Origin: Fragilaria radians
Taxonomy: Eukaryota > Bacillariophyta > Fragilariophyceae > Fragilariales > Fragilariaceae
DNA: 10,113 nt
Reading direction: 5' to 3'
NCBI GenBank assembly: GCA_900642245.1
Contig: CAAAJI010000950.1
Span: forward strand, 6,782-16,894
A program made the translations under genes and the position numbers. The notes under the pieces were generated by a model, which was given only the letters and a program-made list of their open reading frames with translations, was not told the DNA's origin and ran no database searches. Below are positions 1-8,712 of this stretch, one piece after another; positions within the stretch are counted from its first letter, which is position 1, and every line of letters starts with the position of its first letter.

Positions 1-78
1 AATCTGAAAAGAATACCTTGCTTCAAGAAATCGTTCGTGTGATCAATGAATTGAAATTTGGCTTGAAAATTAATGAAG

Positions 79-136
79 CAATTTTTGCACAATGCTTTTC
101 TACAAGGACGCAATGCCTATTTCAATTTTTGCACAA
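79..136. repeat. 14-bp direct repeat at the 3' end of kinase paralog 1
   Basis: CAATTTTTGCACAA occurs exactly at 79-92 and at 123-136, 44 bp apart in register. The second copy overlaps the last codons and the TGA stop (124-122) of kinase paralog 1. No other feature is visible in 1-121. Confidence 0.6.
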
Positions 137-2020
137 CCTTGATGATCTCCCCTTCCACTCTTTGGTTTTTTGTTGTGCTGCAATGATTCGGAGATTTTGA
201 GGTCGCCATGAACCAGCTCTAACTTGCTTCTGTCCTTGGACTGCTATCCGAAATTGCTCGAATGATATAACATCCTCAGCTGTTACTTCAACCATTAGGG
301 CTTGAATTTCTCTCTCCGTTATTGTCATTGGTAAAATATGTCGCAAATCTTTATGGGTAATGAAACCTTTAGATGATCGATCAATCTGCTCAAAAGTTTC
401 CAATATCCTATGGTCATCAATTGGTCCCTTCATTTCCAATGAACAAGCTAAAAATTCTGTGTACAATATACGTCCTGTATTATTCAATTCCTGCATCAAA
501 ACAATACATTATCCACAATATATGGTTAGGAAATAGATTTGATTACATACAACATATCAGCTTTCAGAGTGAAAAAACGTACAATTCGACGAAACATTTC
601 CTGAAGTTCGAGTTCACTATGATTAAAGCCGTAGAGCAACGCCTTGAAATCAGAAAAATACAGAACACCCTCTTTACTTGAATCAAAGCCTGTAAAGATA
701 TGGGTCAAGTCTAAAACTTCTTCAGAAGGATATCGACTTGCAATCATTTGGAGTATAATCTTTTTGAAGTCACTGCTTGCAATGAAACGTTGAATACTAT
801 CATGAAGTTTCGATAGAATTTCGGAATCGATTTTTGATGATGATATCGATCCCTGTCTCTGAATGAAGTTGTGTTGTAATGCTTCTTTAGCAGTCGGACG
901 ACTTTCAGGTATTCGTTGCAACAAGGAAGATACAAATTGCTTCGCATCGTTCGATATTGACTTCCAAAAACCATCCGTATTATCAAATGTGATTTCTTTT
1001 GTCAAGATCTGGTATTCAATTTCAGCCCTATATGTAAAGTGGTATTTAAGATAGAGCAGGAATAATCCAATCTGGTGAGAAATCTGTTTTAATGGTAAGT
1101 GTATGCCTAGAATGAGCATTGACACAGCATACCTGCTTTCCCCCCAGAATGGCTTCTGATTACATAGCAACATATACGTTATGACACCAATCGACCACAT
1201 GTCTGTAGAAGCATTGGTATGCTTGCCTTGTACTGTCTCTGGACTCATAGTATATAATGTCCCACATTTTGGAGAATATCCATTTCGTTTAGCTGAATCT
1301 TGCCTCGTTGCTAGTCCAAAGTCAATAATCTTAATGTCGAGATGATCCTTGTCAACAAATAGTATATTTTGATACTTCAAATCTCTATGAACAATATTAC
1401 GTTCGTGTAAGTAGGAAGCAGCGGATAAGATTTGTTGAACAATCCTGGATGCTTCATCTTCCGAATATGTTGGTCTTGAAAAAAGGTCACCTCCATGACA
1501 TATTTCCATGAGTATTCCTGATATACGATTCCGATGAAGACGAAAGGTTTGAAATATTTTTACAATTCTTGGATGATCCTAAAAATAAGAGGAAGAAATG
1601 TCATGTAAGTTGACAATCATGAATAATGGAACACACAGATACACAAAAATAACAAGCCATTCATACACACTGGCAACAGGAGCGTACCATTGCCTTTAAC
1701 AATGCAATTTCATTTTCAAATTCATCTAAAAGTCCAGCATTGACAGTCCTGGAATCGATTTCCTTCATGGCGAAGTATCGAGGGAAGAAACAAAATTCGT
1801 CATTTGTTGATAGAGTAGTCATTTTCCGATGATGACGAGACTTTTTCATTTCTACCTTTTGAATCTTACACGTATTGCCCTCTCCAATCTGATCAAGTAT
1901 TGCTATATCATTCTCATACGACTTAGCATGCATCGATTGTACCATCTGATAGGAAAGATGATTCTCATTCAAAAGAAGCGTTTGATTCTTCGCTGTCCCC
2001 CTGCTACACCAGTTTCCCAT
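122..2020 (-). CDS. CDPK-type Ser/Thr protein kinase, paralog 1, four exons
   Basis: Predicted membrane-anchored Ser/Thr kinase of the calcium-dependent protein kinase (CDPK) family. Exons in transcription order are 2020-1688, 1578-1133, 1027-583 and 490-122. All introns are GT-AG, and the joined CDS is 1593 nt (530 aa). The start is chosen because it gives MGNWCS: Gly2 and Ser6 fit the N-myristoylation rule and Cys5 could be palmitoylated. Kinase motifs are GEG at 46-48 (third loop Gly replaced by Cys51), Lys86 (FAMK), Glu104, HRDLKYQN at 175-182, DFG 197-199 and SPE 223-225 in place of APE. A CDPK-like junction follows (FKKIILQMIASRYP, about 347-360), then four EF-hand-like loops at 375-386, 409-420, 445-456 and about 476-487. 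None has the usual acidic ligand set. A basic tail of about 40 residues (about 490-530) is absent from the neighbouring paralog. The family is confident. Splice sites are inferred from consensus, frame and the match to paralog 2. Calcium control is doubtful. Confidence 0.91.
491..582 (-). other. Intron 3 of kinase paralog 1 (92 nt, phase 0)
   Basis: Donor GTACGT after FRRI, acceptor GATGCAG before ELNNTGRILYTEF. It interrupts the second EF-hand exactly between the entering helix and the loop. Paralog 2 has its third intron at the same place. Confidence 0.88.
1028..1132 (-). other. Intron 2 of kinase paralog 1 (105 nt, phase 2, stop-free)
   Basis: Donor GTATGC, acceptor ATATAG. It splits the codon for Arg260 (AG|G), between PFWGES and AEIEYQIL. 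The length is a multiple of three and no in-frame stop occurs, so the exon 2 and 3 frames stay open across it. It is called an intron because it interrupts a conserved kinase segment, has splice consensus at both ends and matches intron 2 of paralog 2. Confidence 0.85.
1579..1687 (-). other. Intron 1 of kinase paralog 1 (109 nt, phase 0)
   Basis: The donor GTACGC follows codon Met111 and the acceptor TTTTTAG precedes the codons for DHPRIVKIF. Removing it joins the N-lobe (FENEIALLKAM) to the next conserved strand. Paralog 2 has an intron at the same point. Confidence 0.88.
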
Positions 2021-2280
2021 ACTATATATGACAAGTTTACAATTGAAATCACAATAGATAGCAAAGAATGCTTTGTCTCCCCTCAATTATTGTACTTTTG
2101 CATTATAACATTGTTGAAAAGATTCGGACTCTGTAGTTTTCACTTTCAACGCATTTTGTGTCAAGAAAATAACGGCAGGCGTCAGAATTAATTTTGGTTA
2201 GATATCGTGTAACGACATTGGATAATTGGCTTCCGATGCCTAACTGTAAACTGAATGTCATTGAATGGATAAAGGAAACT
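2021..2280 (-). promoter_or_regulatory. 5' flank of kinase paralog 1, no clear promoter element
   Basis: This short upstream region has CpG content closer to the gene than to the block beyond it. An in-frame upstream ATG at 2086 would add 22 residues and hide the myristoylation start, so it is taken as 5' leader. I see no convincing TATA box. Confidence 0.35.
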
Positions 2281-3240
2281 AACAAAAAAGCTAAGAATAG
2301 CCTTATTATTCAACTCTAAAAACTTCAACTATGAAGGGTAGTGTATTCGAAATAAAGTGGCTTTATTCAATATTGTAATTGTTGAAAACCAATATTTTTG
2401 CCCAAACACCCCTAATGAAACTTCAACTTTCACACTTAAGCCTTGCAGGTGAGTAAGCATCTATTGTTCATCAACCCACCTGGTCAAAGAGTATTATCAT
2501 TGACAATCTTTGTTGATTTTGTACTTGCACAATTTCTAAGTTTAGTCTTGTCATGGTCAGTAGAAGGTGATGGTGTAAGTATATTTAGTATTGCTCATGG
2601 CTTGGTTGTGGAACTCCTAACAATAGAAGTAGCCATGTTTCAATGTCCCACCAAAACTTTGAGATGTTGCCTTTTATTGGCAGGGAGCTGCTGATAGTGC
2701 GGAGCCAATCGGCTCTTGATGCACATGTTGTGACACTCCTATTCGTTGAATGCGGGATTGATTTAGTTTTTATACAAGATCATATCAAAGAGTGCTACAG
2801 GGAAACAATCAAAGTATAATTTGGCAATTGTTGTTACTTTCTTACTGCCAAAAATTGAGGTATTGGATAGAAGATGGTGCTGGAACTGTTAGGGGTGTTC
2901 AAGGAATCAACTATGGTTCTTCCATGTGGAAATTACCAATATGCTTTGACTAAACTCAAGCATGATTTGGTCATTCTTCCATAGAAATAATTCACGTTTT
3001 GACATAGGAAACCTTGGAAAAATACTTGTTTCTTCAAGGATCACATTTGTAGGTCAAACACTGCCTCTAAGTTCAGTATTGATAATTTCTACCATTTTGT
3101 TTGTGATGAGAATGGTGATCAAACATTTCTTTAATGCAAATAAATAGAATTAGAGATTTTAGGAGACTTTAATTGGCCTCATAGATGCAGCAAGGCAACG
3201 CAATTCTAATCCATACTTGACTGGCCTATCATTATCTGAT
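2281..3240. other. CpG-poor intergenic block, possible decayed repeat
   Basis: By eye count there are about 7 CpG in 960 bp, against about 13 in 300 bp of kinase exon (721-1020). TpG and CpA are plentiful, as expected from deamination of methylated CpG. Short readable stretches occur on both strands. On the plus strand, 2907-2958 reads as ESTMVLPCGNYQYALTKL and 3022-3114 continues in the same frame, but stops interrupt it (for example at 2981 and 2987). I recognise no protein family. An 11-bp inverted pair (AACACCCCTAA at 2405-2415, its complement at 2889-2899) is too short to define ends. This is probably old transposon or repeat debris, by inference only. Confidence 0.4.
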
Positions 3241-3629
3241 CCTTCAATATAGCCCAACAACTACATCGTAAGATGAAATACACGGTACAACTGTTACATT
3301 ATCTCTTGTACAAGAGTTTCATTAAAATATGAAGCATCATGCAAGCTTGAAAAAGCCATCAAGATCCAAAACCTTTATGGTTGATTAATTAAAATATTTG
3401 TATTTCCATGCTGTTCTAAGACTGCCATGACCATATCCAAGTAAAGCGATATGAATTGGTAAGTCATTGTCGCCAATTTAAATTTCATTTTTCTCATTTT
3501 AGTAAACCACGTTATTACTTTTAATAAAGTTACGGTGATAAGATCGAACTTCCCCTAATATTCTTGCCTAGCGTTATTTAATCTTGAAACAATGGAACAT
3601 TTAGCATACAAATATAAGGACTTCGAGCT
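3241..3629. other. 3' flank of kinase paralog 2, nothing recognised
   Basis: AT-rich sequence between the CpG-poor block and the stop codon of kinase paralog 2. CpG frequency recovers partly (about 8 in 390 bp). I see no RNA gene, repeat or convincing reading frame. Confidence 0.4.
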
Positions 3630-5362
3630 TCAGGTGCAATTGCCAATGGTGAGGGATGCTAAAAACATTTCGAACGACAAGCCTACATTGCCATTCACGT
3701 TTGCTCCTTTTAATAAGCTTTCGAGGTATTTGTCCGTGATAGATCGGGGAAGAATACGGCGTAAATCCTCTTTTGCGATGTAACCTTTGTGAGATCGGTC
3801 GATTTGCTCGAATACTTCCAACAGCTTCTTCTGATCAATGGGACCTTTTGCATCAAGTGTACAGGCCAAAAACTCTGTATACATTATATTCCCAGTGCGG
3901 TTTAATGTCTATATTCCGATATACATATATATAAGTAAAATGAGGAAAAGATTGTTGAGTATCATCAAGTGACTGAACAGATTATTTGCGATACTTACAA
4001 TGAGATTAAACATGGATTTCAGCTCGGTATCTTTGTACGAACGCTCAAGAAACAAGCCCTTGAACTCTGCAAAGGATAAAGTCCCTCTTCGTGTGATATC
4101 AATATCTGTGAAGATGTGCGTCAAATCTAGGATTTCTTTAGCTGGGTATCTACTTGCAATCATCTGCAAGATAACCTTTTTGAATACGCTATAACTGACA
4201 AAGCGCTTGATGCTGTCATGGATCTTCAATCGAAGTTCTGGATCCGCTTTCAAGAGAGCATCACGTCGATAGTGTCTTTCGATGAAATCTTGTGTCAAGG
4301 CTTCGTTTGCTGTGGGGCGTTTCGCAGGTGTTTTGTGAAGAAGTGATGAGACAAATTTTTGGGCCTCCTTCGAAGTTGATTTCCATACATCTTCAGTAAA
4401 TGAAACATCCTTCTTCAAAATTTCCTTCTTGACTTCATTCCTGTATAGGACATATGTATTCAATGTGTTGAGGAACGAACGAAAGGATATGAATGACTCT
4501 AGTACACGCCACACTTACATGTCATTTCCATTAAAGGGCTTCTGATTACTTAACAACATATATGTGATTACACCAATAGACCATAAGTCCGTGGAAGATC
4601 CTGTATAGTTACCATTGAGAGCTTCTGGACTCATAGTGTACATAGTTCCACATTTTTCATAATGGCGGTCAGTCTTCTTGTGGTATTTCTTGGCAAGTCC
4701 GAAATCTATAATCTTAATATCAAGGTGTGCATTGTCCACGAATAAGACGTTTTGATGCTTCAGATCTCTATGAACTACATTGCGGTCATGTAAGTATGCT
4801 GACGCGGACAAGATTTGTTCAACAATGACAGAACTTTCGACCTCAGTATATGAAGGTCGCGAAAATAAATCTCCACCTTGACACATCTCCATCAAAATTG
4901 CTGAGATTCGATTCTTCTCAAGTCGAAAGGTTTGGAATATTTTTATAACTCGTGGATGATCCTAAATATGAGACAACAGCTATTGAGTTGGAAACAAATA
5001 TGGTAGAAAAATGCATGTTTATTTGTGGCACTTACGATTGCTTTAAGCAGTTTGATCTCATTTTCGAATTCAGTAATCATCCCAGCGGAGAATCCACTTA
5101 TTTCTTTGATAGCAAAATGCCGAGAAGTCTCGAAATCATTTATAAGGGTGGAATCAATGGACTCCTTCAGTACCTTTCGCTGACGCCATCTTGGTGCTTT
5201 GACTTTCATTACTTGGCATGTACTTCCAGTTCCGATTTGGCCAACCTGATCATACATGCCGTCATACGGCTCATTATGTACCGATTGCATCAACTTAAAT
5301 TGAAAATGATTTGAATTCAGAAGGTCCTCATTGTAGCTTTCCTTGGTACAGTTACTTCCCAT
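3630..5362 (-). CDS. CDPK-type Ser/Thr protein kinase, paralog 2, four exons
   Basis: Tandem paralog of the downstream kinase, about three quarters identical over the first 90 residues of exon 2 by eye. Exons are 5362-5036, 4961-4519, 4440-3999 and 3908-3630, giving 1491 nt (496 aa). The N-terminus MGSNCT predicts myristoylation at Gly2 and possible palmitoylation at Cys5, which supports the chosen start. Kinase motifs are GTG at 44-46 with Cys49 in place of the third Gly, Lys86 (FAIK), HRDLKHQN at 173-180, DFG 195-197 and SPE 220-222. The junction segment FKKVILQMIASRYPAKEI (about 343-360) precedes EF-hand-like loops at 371-382 (DITRRGTLSFAE), 405-416 (TLNRTGNIMYTE), 441-452 (DRSHKGYIAKED) and about 474-486. 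Basic or neutral residues occupy several ligand positions, so calcium binding is predicted to be weak. It ends soon after the fourth hand, without the basic tail of paralog 1. The active-site residues look complete. Confidence 0.92.
3909..3998 (-). other. Intron 3 of kinase paralog 2 (90 nt, phase 0)
   Basis: Donor GTAAGT after MFNLI, acceptor AATATAG before TLNRTGNIMY. If retained, the frame stops at the TAG that forms the acceptor itself. Position and phase match paralog 1. Confidence 0.9.
4441..4518 (-). other. Intron 2 of kinase paralog 2 (78 nt, phase 2)
   Basis: Donor GTAAGT, acceptor ATACAG. It splits the Met257 codon (AT|G) between PFNGND and NEVKKEIL. If retained, the frame reads ATG TAA directly at the donor, unlike the open intron 2 of paralog 1. 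Confidence 0.9.
4962..5035 (-). other. Intron 1 of kinase paralog 2 (74 nt, phase 0)
   Basis: Donor GTAAGT follows codon Ile109 (LLKAI). The acceptor ATTTAG precedes DHPRVIKIF. Position and phase match intron 1 of paralog 1. Confidence 0.9.
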
Positions 5363-5820
5363 GATGCTGATTATTCTGGATAAATATTATGTTCTGGTCA
5401 ATCAGAATTTCATTAATTCCTAGATTAGGAATTTATATAATTAGCTCGATGGTACGTACGTATGTCCCGATTGAAGTCGCTCATAATTGAAGCAATTCGT
5501 TTCGATCAGAATATTGAAAAGTCTTATCGCGCTTTTCAATAATGAATTTATTTTCAGGAAACTTTTTTATTCGCTTCATTTATATACGCCGAAAATGTCG
5601 CACTATGAAAAATGAAATACTCATGTTCAATCATCTAATTTACATGGGCAATTGGCGTAATCGCATTATTCGTGAAAACAATACTTCAAGATGTTACATA
5701 TCACAAAATCACAAGACTGAGAATGACATCAATAATTACCTACTAAATTAGTTATGTCTGTGTAAGGTTACCAAACTAGTAAAGCGCGTCCTATTTCCAG
5801 TTAACGTGTTTAGGTGAAGG
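5363..5820. promoter_or_regulatory. Upstream region of kinase paralog 2 with small palindromes
   Basis: This stretch keeps normal CpG content (about 16 in 5401-5700), unlike the block beyond it. It contains an 8-bp inverted repeat with a 3-nt loop (AATTCCTA at 5415-5422, TAGGAATT at 5426-5433) and a 10-bp palindrome TACGTACGTA at 5453-5462, 50 to 100 bp before the start codon. Whether these are protein sites or chance is unknown. A plus-strand open stretch at 5542-5751 shows no recognisable domain and is not called as a gene. Confidence 0.35.
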
Positions 5821-8640
5821 GAAATTCCCCTGAAAAAGAGCTTGGACCAACATTGAGCAAAATTCCTGTACAAACCTCTTTGGACTAGATAAACAACCTT
5901 ATTCAATTTTTATGAAAGTCATTTCATGATAAAACCACAGTAAGCGTTATCAATCCTCAAGGATATTGTGGTTGGCCAGTATCGGGGTATTCTCTCCATG
6001 AGAAATTCCAGCAAACAATTGGTTAAGTCATCTCAATATGCCTATCTATCATTAATATTTTCAGTGTGGACGAAGAGCATGGCAAAATACTACCAAAGCC
6101 AAAGTTCCTCGGAGAGCCATTAAGTATCCCATTATAGCAGCCAGAATCACTGGTTACAGAGGCTCCACAAAAGATTTCACTCGTAAAGGGCAATAAGAGT
6201 TTGTAGAAGAATAAATGAAACGAATTGATCCATTTTCCAAAATAAAGAAGAACTGGATTGGAAAGTCTAGGAGTAAATTGAAATGACAGAAAAATCAAAT
6301 CCAATTGAAATCGAAATACAATCTTGTAATGAAGTAGATGTTAAATCAAAGTCAGATAGATCTAACAAACTTGACGCGCATTGCCAAATAAAAGAGCAAT
6401 CATTGCTGTCCCATTCCAGCTCTCTCATTCATATTAGACAAGCTTTTATAACGTTTCTGTTCTTGAAGTCTCAGAGCAAATTGCTTCATCTTGAGCTCAA
6501 TACTTTGCTTAAACTTTGTCCTGACATTCTGCTTTGTCAAGATGGACCTTTTGTCAACTTGGTAGGTGCTGGAAACAATTCCCCAATAGATATATCTTTG
6601 TCCGAAAATAAATGCATGTGATTCAGTAAGTTTCCTGAATTACTTAGGCTTTTTGGTGCACAAAGGATGATCTAGGTTGCCACTGGAGTTTTGTTGAACA
6701 CAATTGCCTGTTGAATTACTCCAATGACAGTGAGAGAAGACTTCATGAGAATATTGTTTGTACAACCTGCCATGAGAAATGTGGTAATGAACATGTTTGA
6801 AAATCATGGATTTGTTCATGGATACGCTTACTAATTGACAAAATTTAGGAAACTCTTGAAGAACAGGGAAGGCTTTCTAAAACCCTGAAATCTTCTCCCT
6901 CATTTGTCAGACATGCAGCATTCTACATGCTTTAAGGTAGCATCCATGGTTCAAACCACTTTTTAAGTCAGACTTGACCCATGTTTTCCTATCTACTCAA
7001 CAATTCTGAAGTGGCAAAGTGGACATTTTTAGATTCAGATTTCCATCAATCATGTGTGCTGTTTCAAGAAGATATTTAGTCTCAGAAACATGGTTTCAAA
7101 AGGCCTGGTGCTTCTGACCAACTCCAGTACTTAGATCCTTTTTCACTGTTCTCAAAAGCCCTTGCAATCAAACATCTTCCTAGATTGAGTAACTGGGAGA
7201 TGATCTCTCCTACTTATGGTCTGCCTTAGTTATTGATTCCTCCATCACATCCGCAACTGACAATGATGACTTCAGTTGTTTTGCAATATGAATCACATCG
7301 TTCAAAGTATTTGCAAATTTTCTTCACACATGCATTATGCTGCCAAATCTTTTTATAATCAAGACAATAGGTAGTGAAGTATCAAAAACATCATAATACT
7401 TCTCGTTGATATTCTGAGGGAGCTTACATGAACTACCAATTTACCTTGACTTAAGCTTCCTTCTGAATCTGTAACTGAAAGTAAGTCATCTTTCCAGCAG
7501 ATGCATGATGTCTATGCAAATCTAACTTTCTAGGAATGGAATGACTTTGGTCAGTAGTCCTGGATTGACTGGCGTTAATCACAGTGTTGACCATTGGCAT
7601 TACGTAAGCACACTGACTCTCAAGTAAAGTGTAGTCCACAGTACTCAAACTGGGAAAAATAAAGTTTATGCCAGAAATATAATCAACTCATTAGACTCTT
7701 GATGCGGCTACCTCCTGGCAATGAGCATGGAAGTACTTGGTAGTGGACCTTCAAACTTAAGATTAAGATTCAGGTCTTTCATCAACCTACGAAAGAATTC
7801 TATTATGGATTTCTATTCTTTCTGAAAATTGCGATGGTAGATTGTATGTACCTTTGATCCTCCATTCTGACCATGAAGTTGATTCATTGCCATGGGAAAC
7901 TACGCCTGAATGTGACGATCATACTTCTGACTCGGATAGCCTTGATGATAATGATCTCTTTTCAGCCTAGAATGTGTATTTTACATGTGCTCAACTTAAT
8001 GTTGGATGTGTGTCTTTTTTCCCTACTATTTTTGGAATGAAGGCTAATTCTGACTTTCTACAATGATGTTATGGATTCCTTGAAAGCAATTTTGGTGCAG
8101 GATTCGAAGCAGACATTGAGTTGATTTCATAGTGTTGCCCTTCAGTCTACCAACATCAAAACCCTGCTGAACACTGAAATCACTCTTTGAATCCCCTATC
8201 CTCACTTGAAAGGCTTGAAGTGAGTCTTTACCTTTTCTTTTGCTCTTCAATTTACCCCATGTATACTTCAAACTCATTTCAAAAAACTGAAAGATACCAA
8301 ATATTCCAACAAAGTAATTCATCCTATTTCAAAATTAGAGCATCATGCAAATATTTCTCCCCGCTAATCCAATGATGCTATTGCTCCACAAAAACATTAT
8401 TGTTTTGAAAAGAAAACTTTTCTCTTTAAACTTTAGAACCAGTCTTTTCTTCCTCAACAATAGTCTTTATAAAGCCTCATCTTGGGATTATTACTTGTCT
8501 TTGTGTATACTAGTATGAATTGAATTGAAATCATGAATCACTCACCACACTTGCTTCCGTGCCTGTTCAGATTAAGAATATGAATTACTAAATTAAAGGC
8601 TGTCATAAAAAGGTAAGTATCTATCTTGAGCCCATGATTC
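5821..8640. other. Long CpG-poor intergenic block with broken open frames, possible decayed transposon
   Basis: About 2.8 kb without a confident gene. By eye count, 6601-8580 holds about 16 CpG in roughly 2 kb, several-fold below the kinase exons. The change is abrupt at both ends, with CpG-normal sequence before 5820 and after 8640. All frames are unusually readable yet interrupted. Plus-strand examples are 6065-6190 (starting CGRRAWQNTTKAKVPRRAIK), 6283-6621 (112 codons from an ATG), 6666-6800 (DDLGCHWSFVEHNCLLNYSN onward), 7098-7217 and 7767-7970 (ending in an acidic DSDSLDDNDLFSA before a TAG). I recognise none of these families and could not find long terminal or inverted repeats at the block ends. 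Decayed mobile DNA is the best guess. A lineage-specific noncoding region is the alternative. Confidence 0.42.
8044..8322 (-). pseudogene. Unrecognised minus-strand open frame (92 codons), doubtful
   Basis: This frame opens with a short hydrophobic stretch (MNYFVGIFGIFQFF) and then a basic segment (WGKLKSKRKGKDS). The remainder is polar with no motif I know. It lies inside the CpG-poor block, and the opposite strand of the same DNA also reads as long peptide-like runs, so openness is weak evidence. It may be an exon or remnant of a decayed element, or nothing. A possible minus-oriented TATATAAA (8652-8645) and the CACGTG cluster lie 320 to 480 bp upstream, the only hint that it could be transcribed. 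Confidence 0.15.
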
Positions 8641-8712
8641 AACATTTATATATTCCAACATCACAATTCCAGTATGGGACGAGTATAAAAAACGTCACTG
8701 TTTTTGTTTTGA

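Noticed and set aside
2021..2086. Upstream ATG adding 22 residues to kinase paralog 1
   Set aside because: It would remove the exposed MGNWCS N-terminus, which matches the MGSNCT start of paralog 2.
2443..2694. Plus-strand hydrophobic open frame of 83 codons as a membrane protein
   Set aside because: The opposite strand of the same stretch reads as a polar peptide, so hydrophobicity follows from composition. It lies in CpG-poor DNA with no known family.
2405..2899. 11-bp inverted repeat as terminal repeats of a small transposon
   Set aside because: Only AACACCCCTAA and its complement match; flanks differ and no target-site duplication is seen. A match this short can arise by chance in 500 bp.
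5542..5751. Plus-strand open frame of 69 codons upstream of kinase paralog 2
   Set aside because: No recognisable domain, lies in the likely promoter region, and is of a length expected by chance.
7451..7648. Minus-strand open frame of 65 codons
   Set aside because: Inside the CpG-poor block, no domain seen, and neighbouring frames on both strands are equally readable.
5848..8675. Short similar sequences (CCAACAT followed by AATTCC) near both ends of the CpG-poor block as direct terminal repeats
   Set aside because: The matches are 6 to 7 bp and not in constant register, so they do not support LTRs.
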